From contig NZ_JAERJR010000005.1 of the NCBI RefSeq assembly GCF_018257515.1, positions 124,001-188,000 of the forward strand: a stretch of 64,000 nucleotides of DNA, written 5' to 3'. This document shows, in pieces, positions 51,444-60,677 of the stretch. The DNA comes from Tatumella sp. JGM118. GTDB taxonomy: Bacteria; Pseudomonadota; Gammaproteobacteria; Enterobacterales; Enterobacteriaceae. The position numbers were made by a program, and so were the translations under genes. Under the pieces are notes generated by a model. That model was given only the letters and a program-made list of their open reading frames with translations. It did not search any database and was not told the DNA's origin. Positions within the stretch are counted from its first letter, which is position 1. The number at the start of each line of letters is the position of its first letter.

Positions 51444-52562
51444 ATGAAATTTGCAAAAAAAATCATTTTTACCTTAGCCATGATGGTGATGCCGGTCGCG
51501 CCGACCCTGGCGGAGACAGTGACCGACCTGCTTAACCGGCAAGTTGATATTCCGGCCGTCCCTCATCATATTATGCTGGCAGATGCCCGCGCGATTGAGG
51601 CGATGAGCATCATCTTTAACGGCGATCCTTCGTCCGGCATCGCTGCCTGGGATGACTCCTTAAAGAAGAAATCTCCGGACATTATGGCGGCATTTGCGGC
51701 CAACTTTCCTGCTCTGAAGACCATCCCTACATTTGGTAACCCTTACACCACCACCTTTGACGTCGAGAATGCCGTTGCCCGGAAAACGGATCTGGTCATT
51801 TTTGATATCGGTCTGGTCAGTAAACTGAAAGATGAAGGGGTAATGGATAAGCTTAACAGCCTGCATATCCCGTATATTTTTATCGATTTCCGGCAGAAAC
51901 CGTTACAGAACAGCGCAAAAAGCATTCAGTTATTGGGTGACGTTTTCCATCAGCAGAAAAATGCAACGCGCTATCTGGACTTCTATCGTCAGAGAATGTC
52001 GCTGATTGAGCAACGGGTCGCAACCCTCAGTCCGCAGCAGCGCCCGACAGTGTTTATCGAGCGTAGTGCCGGCATTCTCGGTGATTTCTGTTGCAGCACC
52101 TTTGGTCAGGGCAGCATGGGCGAATTCGTCCAGGCGGCCGGTGGCATTAACCTGGGCGGTAAACTGTTTGACGGAATGGGCGGCGATGTCACCCTGGAAA
52201 AGATTATCACGCTTAATCCGGACTTTTATCTGCTGACCGGGGCTGACTGGCAGGGAAATCGTAAGGCATCGGCATCAATCCCTCTGGGCTACGGACTCCC
52301 GGCCAGTACAGCCAAAGAGAAGCTGGCTGCGCTGATGAACCGGACCGGCTTTAACGTCCTGCAGGCCACACAGAATCATCATGTGCTGGCCATTTACCAT
52401 CAGTTTTATGATCTGCCTTCCAATGTGGTCGCGGTAGAAGCCATCGCGAAATTCCTGCATCCGCAGTTATTTAAAGATATTGATCCGCAGGCAGACCTGG
52501 AAAATATTCATCAGAACTATATGGGCCTGAAGACCTCCGGCACCTTCTGGGTTTCTCAGTAA
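51444..52562 (+). CDS. periplasmic substrate-binding protein of an iron-chelate/cobalamin-type ABC transporter
   Basis: The 372-residue protein has an N-terminal signal peptide (KKIIFTLAMMVMPVAPTLA, cut before ETVTD) and a type III binding-protein fold (Peripla_BP_2). That is seen in the VTDLLNRQVDIPAVPHHIML strand start, LHIPYIFIDFRQKP, and the C-lobe segments FVQAAGGINLGGK and LEKIITLNPDFYLLTG. A vicinal Cys-Cys pair (GDFCCSTFG) is unusual. Family members bind ferric siderophores, haem or corrinoids. No permease or ATPase gene adjoins it, so its partners must be elsewhere. Nearness to fecA suggests ferric citrate or another iron chelate as ligand, but this is inference. Confidence 0.82.
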   Translation: MKFAKKIIFTLAMMVMPVAPTLAETVTDLLNRQVDIPAVPHHIMLADARAIEAMSIIFNGDPSSGIAAWDDSLKKKSPDIMAAFAANFPALKTIPTFGNPYTTTFDVENAVARKTDLVIFDIGLVSKLKDEGVMDKLNSLHIPYIFIDFRQKPLQNSAKSIQLLGDVFHQQKNATRYLDFYRQRMSLIEQRVATLSPQQRPTVFIERSAGILGDFCCSTFGQGSMGEFVQAAGGINLGGKLFDGMGGDVTLEKIITLNPDFYLLTGADWQGNRKASASIPLGYGLPASTAKEKLAALMNRTGFNVLQATQNHHVLAIYHQFYDLPSNVVAVEAIAKFLHPQLFKDIDPQADLENIHQNYMGLKTSGTFWVSQ

Positions 52563-52702
52563 GACTGCGCCCCATGGCTTTAGCTTCCCGCCACGGGGCA
52601 TTTGCCTTTGCCCTTAACACAGCTCCGACTGAAAAACGCCCATCATTACCCTGTTCATGTGATAACGTCTGATGAAACAGATAATGTAACCGGGATCAAT
52701 TT

Positions 52703-53140
52703 ATGAGTGCAGAACGTTACACACTTTCCGTCGCCGTTTTCATCTTACTCCGCCAGGATAACGAAATTTGTATGCTCAAAAGAAGCGGTACAGGATGGAT
52801 GGACGGTTACTATAGCCTGCCCGCCGGGGGGCTTGAGGACGGTGAAACACTTTCCATGGCTGCAGCACGCGAGTTAAAAGAAGAAACCGGGGTGAGCATA
52901 GCCCCTGAAAAATTACAGCATGCCCATACCCTGCATGTCCGGACGGAGGGTCGCTCGTGGATAGGGCATTTTTTTACCGGCAACACATGGACAGGAAAGC
53001 CCCGACTGGCTGAACCAGATAAACACTCTGAAATTATCTGGAAACACCTTACCCGGCTACCGGAAGAAACCGTCCCCTATGTCAGACAAGCTATTGAAGA
53101 AATAAACCAACAGAATCCATATTCAGAATATGGGTGGTAA
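52703..53140 (+). CDS. Nudix hydrolase
   Basis: The 145-residue protein carries a complete Nudix box at about residues 43-65 (GGLEDGETLSMAAARELKEETGV in two overlapping halves: G-x5-E, then RELKEETGV). It would hydrolyse a nucleoside diphosphate linked to another group. The family cannot be narrowed to a substrate; the compact size resembles small MutT/NUDT-type enzymes. ATG 52703 is the only good start. It is a single-gene unit, and the 370 bases after it contain no convincing gene. Confidence 0.85.
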   Translation: MSAERYTLSVAVFILLRQDNEICMLKRSGTGWMDGYYSLPAGGLEDGETLSMAAARELKEETGVSIAPEKLQHAHTLHVRTEGRSWIGHFFTGNTWTGKPRLAEPDKHSEIIWKHLTRLPEETVPYVRQAIEEINQQNPYSEYGW

Positions 53141-53508
53141 CCCTGCCCGCAGTGATTACTCTCTGGCCATCTTTCGCGCTGTACGAAAATGTCCGCAATG
53201 TCAGAGGACTTCACAGCCATCCGGGTCTCTTATCCATTAAAGCCTCCTGCAATCACACCAACATTTTAATATCTGGTAAAGTAACTTATCGGCGATTTTT
53301 AACTGAATACAGGACTGAATCTTTGACATCTCCTGAGCGGTCTCGTTTGACACAATAATCCGGCGGATAGCGGTTTGATTGATTAGCGGGATCTTCGCAG
53401 AGGTAACCGCACCATAAGATAGCGGAAGTCAGAACGGTGGCCGGGAAGTAATACAGAGAACAGACTAAGTAAACAGCCCCCGACAGATGTCGGGGGGTAA
53501 CGCAGGGA
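53141..53508. other. intergenic region with a 3'-end hairpin
   Basis: No gene is supported here. A 74-codon plus frame (53134-53358) lacks a Shine-Dalgarno and resembles no family I know. Near the right end CCCCGACA-GA-TGTCGGGG (53477-53494) forms an 8-bp stem just downstream of the minus-strand lipoprotein gene and may be its terminator. Confidence 0.5.
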
Positions 53509-54309
53509 TTACCAGGCTTTAATCACATCACCTTTATAAATTTCATTCGCTTTATCCAGGACTTCCTGAGACTGGAAAGCCTCTTTCAGCTCCTGAAGTT
53601 TTTTGTCGTTAATATTATCCTTACGTGCCACCAGCACATTCAGATACGGCGAGGCTTTGCCTTCCATAAACAGACCATCACGCGACGCGGATAATCCCGC
53701 CAGCGAGGCAAAGTTATTGTTAATCACCGACAAATAAACTTTCGGGTCATCCAGTGTACGGGCAAGCTGTGGCGTATCCACCTGCAGGATATTCAGATGT
53801 TTCGGGTTAGACGTGATGTCCAGTACCGTCGGCAGTAAACCGGCTTCCGGTTTCACCTTCAGCAATCCCTGAGCCTGTAACAGCAGCAGGCTGCGTCCCA
53901 GAGTGGTGGCTTCATTCGACAGCGTGATCGTCGCGCCATCAGGAAGCTGACTGATATTTTTGATCTTTTTAGAATACGCCGCGATTGGGAAGATAAAAGT
54001 CTTACCTAAAATTTCGAAAGGATAACCGCGCTCTTTTTCCTGCATTTCCAGATAAGGCACACTCTGGAACGCATTGGCATCCACGTCTTTATTCAGCAGG
54101 GCTTCATTCGGCTGTACATAATCATTGAATGCAATCACCTTCACATCAAGATGATACTTGTCTTTCGCCACCTGTTTAACGGTGTCCCAGAGTTGCTGAT
54201 CCGGCCCGGTGTTAATCGCGACTTTTACGCTGTCCTGATCGCTTTGCTTACAGGCACTCAGTAATAAAGCGGACAAAACGATGGCCGAAGACAGTAATAT
54301 TTTTTTCAT
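53509..54309 (-). CDS. NlpA/MetQ-family substrate-binding lipoprotein
   Basis: Members bind methionine (MetQ) or are orphan inner-membrane lipoproteins (NlpA). The 266-residue product has a lipoprotein signal with lipobox LLLSAC, Cys20 being the acylated residue, followed by Lys. The NLPA domain includes VKVAINTGPDQQLWDTV, LLNKDVDANAFQSVPYLE and NNNFASLAGLSASRDGLF. I chose ATG 54309, behind GGGAGAG, over the longer frame from 54369. No metN or metI lies nearby, so it resembles NlpA more than a MetNIQ operon member. Confidence 0.87.
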   Translation of the reverse strand: MKKILLSSAIVLSALLLSACKQSDQDSVKVAINTGPDQQLWDTVKQVAKDKYHLDVKVIAFNDYVQPNEALLNKDVDANAFQSVPYLEMQEKERGYPFEILGKTFIFPIAAYSKKIKNISQLPDGATITLSNEATTLGRSLLLLQAQGLLKVKPEAGLLPTVLDITSNPKHLNILQVDTPQLARTLDDPKVYLSVINNNFASLAGLSASRDGLFMEGKASPYLNVLVARKDNINDKKLQELKEAFQSQEVLDKANEIYKGDVIKAW

Positions 54310-54498
54310 TGGAAACTCTCCCTGTGTCAGTTTAACGGCACTATAAAGGAAGTCTGGACGTCTGTACATCTAAAAGTTAACTGCGCTTTTTGCTCTGACG
54401 GTTCCTCATTTCTCCCGGCCACCCGCGGCTGGTCAGGGTAAAAACCTGCGGGCTGATCGATATTCAGCCGCTAAAATATCAGGGGTCCGTTGCCTGCA

Positions 54499-54547
54499 GG
54501 AGCTGCCGCGAGAACGCGGTTAGCGGCCCTTCTCTCGCGGCAGCTCC
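54499..54547. repeat. 15-bp perfect inverted repeat downstream of the TauD-type gene
   Basis: GGAGCTGCCGCGAGA and its exact complement TCTCGCGGCAGCTCC flank a 19-base loop, just beyond the dioxygenase stop codon (minus strand). It has no T-run. It is likely a 3'-end stabilising hairpin, or a remnant of a mobile palindromic element. Confidence 0.6.
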
Positions 54548-54557
54548 GGTGTCCGGC

Positions 54558-55448
54558 TCAGAAAGGAATATCTCCCTGAATCGTCGTACGATACAGTTGC
54601 CGCGGGCAGTCCGCCGGACAGCCGGTCGCCAGATGGATCAGCGAACGATTATCCCAGAACAGCAGGTCATTCGGTTGCCAGCGGTGAGTGTAGATATTTT
54701 CTTCACGTATGCTGTGTTGATACAAAGCCTGCAGAATATCCCGGCTCTCATCCGCAGGTATTCCCTCAATATGTGTCGTGAATCCCTCGCTGACAAATAA
54801 TGCCTTCCTGCCGGTTTCCGGATGCGTTCTGATGATCGGGTGGCTGACCGATTTTACTTCGCTGAGTTGTTTTTCCGTCAGCGCCGGACGCCATCCGGCA
54901 CCGAATTTAGGCTGACTGTAGGTGGCTGTATAGGAATGTACAGCGCGTCGCCCTTCCACGGCCTGACGCAGCGCATCAGGCAAGGTTTCCCATGCACGAT
55001 GCATATTGGCAAATTTTGTATCGCCGCCGATAGCCGGTAAAATTCTGGCGTACAGCATGGAACCCAGGCTGGGCGTTTCTTTGTAAGAGAGATCAGAGTG
55101 CCAGTACTTACCCGCATCCCCGAGGCCCACCGGTTCACCCTCTCTGAGGATATTGGAAACGATCAGAATTTCAGGATGACCGGCAAGCAAAAACTGTTTG
55201 AGGACATGGATCTGCAATGGCCCGAAACGCCGGCTAAAGTCGATGTGCTGCTGAGGTGTCAGGGTCTGCTGACGGAATACCAGCACATGATACTGAAGAT
55301 GTGCCTGATGAATACGATAAAAGTCGGCCGTACTCAAAGGCTGGCTTAAATCCAGCCCCGTAATCTCGGCCCCGGCCCCGGGTAACGGGCGAATATCAAA
55401 CGCCTGCCGCCGGACCGTGTGCGGCGCTATTCCGCTAAGTTCAGCCAT
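54558..55448 (-). CDS. TauD/TfdA-family alpha-ketoglutarate-dependent dioxygenase
   Basis: Family members oxidise taurine, other sulfonates, phenoxyacetates or similar compounds using Fe(II), O2 and 2-oxoglutarate. The 296-residue protein has the facial triad His117-x-Asp119 (YWHSDL) and His272 (LIHLATG), with the 2-oxoglutarate-binding Arg probably Arg287 (LYRTTI). FWDNRSLIH and SMLYARILPAIGGDTKFANM are typical. The substrate is unknown. There is no tauABC transporter next to it, and it is transcribed away from the nitrate reductase gene's 3' end on the same strand. Confidence 0.88.
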   Translation of the reverse strand: MAELSGIAPHTVRRQAFDIRPLPGAGAEITGLDLSQPLSTADFYRIHQAHLQYHVLVFRQQTLTPQQHIDFSRRFGPLQIHVLKQFLLAGHPEILIVSNILREGEPVGLGDAGKYWHSDLSYKETPSLGSMLYARILPAIGGDTKFANMHRAWETLPDALRQAVEGRRAVHSYTATYSQPKFGAGWRPALTEKQLSEVKSVSHPIIRTHPETGRKALFVSEGFTTHIEGIPADESRDILQALYQHSIREENIYTHRWQPNDLLFWDNRSLIHLATGCPADCPRQLYRTTIQGDIPF

Positions 55449-55737
55449 AAACCGATCTCCCTGCGTCGGTGTGTAACCAAGGGGTAGGCCGGAGACGACG
55501 ATGCCTTTCCTGAGCCCTCCGCGTGCGGGCGTTAACGGCCTGCGGCTGAGCCATGGAAGCGCGAATATGAAGTCCCGGCAATGTATATTGACCGGTTCAT
55601 CCTGGGGCTTGCGGGGCGAAAGATGAAATTATTTATTCGCAAAAGATAAGCTGAAAAAGAGATATTATTTCCGCAGGAAAAGTCGTTCCTGCTCCGGTGA
55701 GCCGCCGGGCAGAGACGGGCCGCCGGCAGTCTGTGGC

Positions 55738-58700
55738 TCAGTAAATATCACGCAGATAACGCTTTTCCCGGGTCATTTTTGCCAGCCACTCTGTTGCCTC
55801 CGCGGCACTCATCTTTCCATGCGTGGCGATAATCTGCAGCAAGGCCTGATGGACATCTTTCGCCATTCGGCTGGCATCCCCGCAGACACAGATGCTGGCC
55901 CCCGCCTGTAACCAGTCCCAGAATTCCTCACCCCGTTCCAGTATTCGTTGTTGTACATAGATCTTTTCCGGTTGATCCCGCGAAAATGCCGTATCCAGCC
56001 GGTGAAGAATGCCCGCACGCTGAAATGCTTCCAGCTCCTGACGATAATAGAAGTCACTTTCTTCATGCTGCTCACCAAAAAACAGCCAGTTTTTACCCTC
56101 CGCCCCCAGTGCCTGCCGGTGTTGTAAGAAAGCACGGAAAGGGGCGATCCCGGTGCCCGGCCCGATCATGATCAAAGGCAAACGGTTATCCGTCGGCGGA
56201 CGGAACCAGGCCGATTTCTGAATAAAGACCGGGACTTCACCGCCAGCCGGTATGTCCGCCAGAAATGCCGAGCAGACCCCGTTATTTAGGGGGTCCGGCG
56301 TAGCACGGACCACCGATACCGTCAGGTGTACCTCTCCCGGGCAATAGTCCGGAGAGGACGAGATGGAGTACAGACGCGGACGTAACGGACTGAGTCGCGC
56401 GACAAATTGTTCGGGTGGTATCCTGGCCGGAAACGCACGCAGCAGATCGATAACGCGGTGCTGTTTCTGCCAGTCACTGAATCCGGCAGACAGGAGTTGC
56501 TGTAATGAGTCCGGGAACCGATCAGCCAGCGTATGTTCACCGGCAGCCTGCGCCAGTTCACGACTGACGACCGATAAGTCTGTGTGGCATGTCAGCGCCG
56601 TCTTAAGCGTGACACGGCCCCCGCGCTCCGTATTCACCGGAGTGTCAGGTGCGGCCTGCAGCGCCAGCATCACGGCATCGACCAGTGGCTCGCTGTTTTG
56701 TGGCCATACGCCCAGAGCATCTCCGGCCTGATAGCTGAATTCTGCGTCATCGACAGAAAAAATCAGCTGCCGGGTCTCCTTGCCGGACCCCTCACCGCTC
56801 AGTAAGCGGTTAGCGATCACTCTGGCCGGATAAGGATGATGCCGGTGATATTTCTCCGCGACCGTGTTCACCGGATTTACCGGTACCTCAGCTACCGCGG
56901 CCTGCGGCTCTCCGGGCCTGATAAGACGGTCACAGATCCCCGAGAGCCATTGACTGGCCGGTGCCAGATCGGCCCCGTCACACTCAGCATGAGGCAGAAG
57001 CCGTGTCGCCCCCAGAGCTGATAATCGCTCATCCAGTAAACGGCCGAACCCGCAGAACTGATCATAACTGCTGTCGCCTAAAGCCAGCACCGAAAAATGC
57101 AGAGATTCCAGCCGTGGCGCCGACTCCGAGGCAAGAGCCTGCCAGAAAGCCGAACCATTTTCGGGGGGATCTCCATCCCCGAAGGTACTGGCCACCAGCA
57201 ACACATGTTCTGCCACGACTAACTGCGACACTTCCGTACCAGCCATACAGCTGGCTTCGGCCGGGATCCCGGCGTCCGTCAGTTGCCGGACGCAACGTGC
57301 CGCCAGAGACTCCGCATTGCCGGTCGTCGAACACCACAACACCCTTACTCCGGCACGCTGGCTGGCGGAGGTACAGGGTTGCGGCGGCTCTGCGGTCCGT
57401 GAATATAACCCCGCCAGCAGGCCATTTACCCACTGTCGTTTTCCGGGAGCCAGCGGTGAACCGGCGGGCAGATACGGGATACTTCCCCCGGCGTCTGCCG
57501 GGGCCAGGTGCAGACCCGCCAGGAACCCCTGCAGATAACGCTGTTCATCGGGGTCCCAGTCAATGGCCGGTGCGCGGGATAAGCCCAGCTCACCGGCAAA
57601 AAGTTCTGCGGTGTTGCTGTCATCAACCCTATGGTTCTCTTCTGCCACAGGAACTAACGATACTGCGCATTGTTTCAGTGCCGGCTGTAAGGACAACGGA
57701 TCGACACTGTCGCTGGTGACGGCATTGATCGCGCAGTGTTCGCCGAAAAGGTCATTCCAGTGAAACGGTGCGAAACAGTGTCCCGGTAAGACCCGGCGAC
57801 TGATGCTCGCCGGGAGTCGGGCATATCCCCGCCGGGAACGGATTTCTACCGGCTGCTGAGGACGGATCTGCAGGCGTTCCGCATCCTGAGGATGAATTTC
57901 GATAAAAGGTGCCGGGTTCAGCTGATTCAGTGCCGGAATACGGCCTGTTTTGGTCATCGTATGCCACTGATGCTGTAACCGGCCGGTATTCAGGATGAAC
58001 GGAAACTCACTGTCTGCCTGCTCGGGGACCACAAGATCCCGGAAGCAGTGGAACCTGGCTTTACCGGAAGGCGTCGGGAAAAATATTGCGGGGGCGGCAG
58101 AAAGATCAGCGACCGCCACGTCACCCCTCAGGTAACGGACAGGATGGCGTGTGACGCTGTCTCCGGCCGGGGACGGCCACTGGACAGGACTGTCACTGAG
58201 GCGTGGATAGCTCACCCCCTGCAGGGTGTACCCGGTCACCGGATTGGCAAACTGCTGAAGCTCGCAAAAAACCTCTTCCGCAGACTGATAATCGAAGTCC
58301 TGTTGGTATCCCATCTCACAGGCGACCCGGGCGATAATCTGCCAGTCAGGCAGAGACTCTCCGGGAGGAGACACGGCTTTCTGCATCAGCGTCAGATTGC
58401 GCTCTGAATTAATCATCACACCTTCTCCCTCCGCCCAGAGCGCCCCCGGTAGCAGAATATCTGCATAGCGATTGGTTTCTGTGTCCAGGAAGGCATCCTG
58501 TGTGATCACCAGTTCAGCACGTTCTAACGCCTGAATCACATGCCGGCGATCGGCCATACTGGCGACAGGGTTGGTACAGATGATCCAGCAGGCTTTGATC
58601 TCCCCGGCTGCCATTTGCTTAAACATCTCCACCGTGCCCTCGCCGCCCAGAGGACGTAATGTCCCGGGGGCTAACCGCCAGATATTTTCCGTAAAACGGC

Positions 58701-59787
58701 GATCATTTTCTGTCAGTAAGGAGCGCTGCCCCGGCAATCCCGGCCCCATATAGCCCATTTCCCTGCCCCCCATCGCATTAGGCTGCCCCGTCAGCGAAAA
58801 AGGGCCGCATCCCGGACGGCACAATGCGCCGGTCGCCAGATGCAGGTTACAGAGTGCGCTGGTATTCTGCGTTCCCTGCACACTCTGGTTCAGGCCCATC
58901 GTCCAGCAACTCATCCAGGCACCGGCTTCAGCTATCCACTGTGCCGCCTGGCGAATAGCGTCTTCAGGCAATCCGGTTACCCCGGCCACCCGGTCCGGCG
59001 GAAACGCTGAAAGGTATTCCGGCATGTCGTGCCAGCCTTCTGTATAGCGCTCAATAAAGTCGTTATCGATATGACCATGACGGTGCAGAAGATTAAGTAA
59101 GCCGTTTAGCAGCACCAGATCCTGACCTGGCTTGATTTGCAGAAAAAGCGAGGCTTTCTCTGCCGTCGCGGTACGCCGGGTATCGACCACAATCAGCCTG
59201 GCACCGGCCTTGACCCGGGCCATCATGCGTAAGAACAGAATCGGATGGCAGTCTGCCATATTTGAACCCATCACCAGGAACAGATCGGCCTGTTCGAAAT
59301 CGTCATAAGATCCTGGCGGGCCATCGGCCCCCAGTGACTGTTTGTAACCGCTCCCGGCACTGGCCATACATAACCGGGAGTTAGACTCGATATGCCGGGT
59401 CGTAATAAATCCTTTCGCCAGTTTATTGGCCAGATACTGGGCTTCCAGCGACATCTGCCCGGAAACATACAGGGATACCGCATCCGGTCCATGGGTATCA
59501 ATCATCTGCCGTAAACGGCGGCCCGTTTCCCGGAGCGCAAGGTCCAGGGTCGTCTGCACCGGCTCGTGCTGCCGGTGATCACGTATAAAAGCCTGCTGCA
59601 GGCGACCGGGTGCGGTGACTGCACCGGCGCAGGTCAGCCCTTTGGTACAGAGTTTCCCCCGGTTCGCCGGATGGGATTTATCGCCGGTGACGTTAATAAT
59701 CCGGTCATTTTCGACCTGCATCACAATACCGCAGCCCACCCCGCAATAAGGGCAGACGCTTTTAACCTGCTTTACGTCATGACTCAT
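55738..59787 (-). CDS. assimilatory nitrate reductase fused to a CysJ-like flavoprotein reductase
   Basis: One 1349-residue polypeptide joins two enzymes. Residues about 1-700 are a molybdopterin (bis-MGD) nitrate reductase of the NasA type, with a [4Fe-4S] cluster bound by Cys12, Cys15, Cys19 and Cys47. It has the typical NSRLCMASAGSGYKQS and GCGPFSLTGQPNAMGGRE regions and a molydopterin dinucleotide-binding beta-barrel (about 600-700). After a linker, residues about 814-955 form a flavodoxin domain (CSTTGNAESLA, STFGDGDPPENG, LGDSSYDQFCGFG). Residues about 975-1349 form an FAD/NADPH reductase (RLYSISSS near 1138, GPGTGIAPFRAF near 1209) ending KRYLRDIY as in CysJ. Electrons from NADPH could thus pass FAD to FMN to the Fe-S cluster to Mo within one chain. 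Similar bifunctional proteins are annotated in some proteobacteria. It is last in the nitrate cluster, 29 bases after the methyltransferase gene. Confidence 0.93.
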   Translation of the reverse strand: MSHDVKQVKSVCPYCGVGCGIVMQVENDRIINVTGDKSHPANRGKLCTKGLTCAGAVTAPGRLQQAFIRDHRQHEPVQTTLDLALRETGRRLRQMIDTHGPDAVSLYVSGQMSLEAQYLANKLAKGFITTRHIESNSRLCMASAGSGYKQSLGADGPPGSYDDFEQADLFLVMGSNMADCHPILFLRMMARVKAGARLIVVDTRRTATAEKASLFLQIKPGQDLVLLNGLLNLLHRHGHIDNDFIERYTEGWHDMPEYLSAFPPDRVAGVTGLPEDAIRQAAQWIAEAGAWMSCWTMGLNQSVQGTQNTSALCNLHLATGALCRPGCGPFSLTGQPNAMGGREMGYMGPGLPGQRSLLTENDRRFTENIWRLAPGTLRPLGGEGTVEMFKQMAAGEIKACWIICTNPVASMADRRHVIQALERAELVITQDAFLDTETNRYADILLPGALWAEGEGVMINSERNLTLMQKAVSPPGESLPDWQIIARVACEMGYQQDFDYQSAEEVFCELQQFANPVTGYTLQGVSYPRLSDSPVQWPSPAGDSVTRHPVRYLRGDVAVADLSAAPAIFFPTPSGKARFHCFRDLVVPEQADSEFPFILNTGRLQHQWHTMTKTGRIPALNQLNPAPFIEIHPQDAERLQIRPQQPVEIRSRRGYARLPASISRRVLPGHCFAPFHWNDLFGEHCAINAVTSDSVDPLSLQPALKQCAVSLVPVAEENHRVDDSNTAELFAGELGLSRAPAIDWDPDEQRYLQGFLAGLHLAPADAGGSIPYLPAGSPLAPGKRQWVNGLLAGLYSRTAEPPQPCTSASQRAGVRVLWCSTTGNAESLAARCVRQLTDAGIPAEASCMAGTEVSQLVVAEHVLLVASTFGDGDPPENGSAFWQALASESAPRLESLHFSVLALGDSSYDQFCGFGRLLDERLSALGATRLLPHAECDGADLAPASQWLSGICDRLIRPGEPQAAVAEVPVNPVNTVAEKYHRHHPYPARVIANRLLSGEGSGKETRQLIFSVDDAEFSYQAGDALGVWPQNSEPLVDAVMLALQAAPDTPVNTERGGRVTLKTALTCHTDLSVVSRELAQAAGEHTLADRFPDSLQQLLSAGFSDWQKQHRVIDLLRAFPARIPPEQFVARLSPLRPRLYSISSSPDYCPGEVHLTVSVVRATPDPLNNGVCSAFLADIPAGGEVPVFIQKSAWFRPPTDNRLPLIMIGPGTGIAPFRAFLQHRQALGAEGKNWLFFGEQHEESDFYYRQELEAFQRAGILHRLDTAFSRDQPEKIYVQQRILERGEEFWDWLQAGASICVCGDASRMAKDVHQALLQIIATHGKMSAAEATEWLAKMTREKRYLRDIY

Positions 59788-59816
59788 GCGTATCTTCCCC
59801 GATTACTGAGCCGCTA

Positions 59817-60653
59817 TCAGGCAGCCGCATCGCTTACCGCATGCTTTCCGGCCGCCACCGTGTTATCCACCCGCAGCGCAGGTTCACGGCAATAATTGAC
59901 CACGTCACCAATAATCAGTAACCCGGGTGACCGGGGCTGATAACGGGCCAGCAGTTCAGGCAGGGTTGCCAGCGTGGCTATCAGCAAACGTTGTTCCGGC
60001 CGTGTCCCATTTTCAATAATGGCCAGTGGCGTTGTTCCCGCCAGCCCTGAGGTGATCAGGCGCTGGCAAAAATGCAGGCTATGACTGAGCCCCATATAAA
60101 AAACCAGTGTCTGTCCCGCACGGGTCAGCGCTGCGGTCTCCGCAATATCCCCGGCCGACCGGGTATATCCGGTGATAAAATGCAGCGACTGCGCACAATC
60201 ACGGTGGGTTAACGGCAGACCTGCGGCGGCGGCACACCCTGTCGCCGCCGTGATCCCGGGAATAATATGGCAGCGGATCCCGGCCTGTTGCAGGAAGACC
60301 ATTTCCTCGCCGCCACGGCCAAAAATAAACGGGTCGCCGCCTTTCAGCCGTACCACCTTTTGTCCCGCCAACGCCAGATCCGCCAGTAACTGATTGATTT
60401 GTGCCTGACTGAGGCGGTGATCGCCCGGGGATTTCCCCGCATCGATACATAACGCCGTCTCAGGCACCAGCGCCATTATTTCTGCAGACACCAGGCGGTC
60501 ATACACCACCACATCCGCCTGCTGAATGACACGTAACGCTTTCAGCGTCAGCAGCTCTGCATCCCCCGGGCCTGCACCGGTCAGCCAGACCGTGCCTTTT
60601 TCCACCGGCTGCCGGCTATCTGCCGCCCTGATAAAATCATTAAGTTTTTTCAT
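59817..60653 (-). CDS. cobA: uroporphyrinogen-III C-methyltransferase (SUMT)
   Basis: The enzyme methylates uroporphyrinogen III twice to precorrin-2, the first step to siroheme and cobalamin. The 278-residue protein has the SAM-binding VWLTGAGPGDAELLTLKAL loop, the VVYDRLVS segment, VRLKGGDPFIFGRGGEE and GITAATGCAAAAGLPLTHRD, all diagnostic of SUMT. It is the single-function form without the CysG dehydrogenase/ferrochelatase part, so another enzyme must finish siroheme. It sits between the nitrite and nitrate reductase genes, matching the need for siroheme in nitrite reduction. Confidence 0.93.
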   Translation of the reverse strand: MKKLNDFIRAADSRQPVEKGTVWLTGAGPGDAELLTLKALRVIQQADVVVYDRLVSAEIMALVPETALCIDAGKSPGDHRLSQAQINQLLADLALAGQKVVRLKGGDPFIFGRGGEEMVFLQQAGIRCHIIPGITAATGCAAAAGLPLTHRDCAQSLHFITGYTRSAGDIAETAALTRAGQTLVFYMGLSHSLHFCQRLITSGLAGTTPLAIIENGTRPEQRLLIATLATLPELLARYQPRSPGLLIIGDVVNYCREPALRVDNTVAAGKHAVSDAAA

Positions 60654-60677
60654 CAGAAAATCTCCGCTGTCAGAAGC

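Noticed and set aside
53134-53358. 74-codon frame after the Nudix gene
   Set aside because: It overlaps the Nudix stop codon out of frame, has no ribosome-binding site and resembles no known family.
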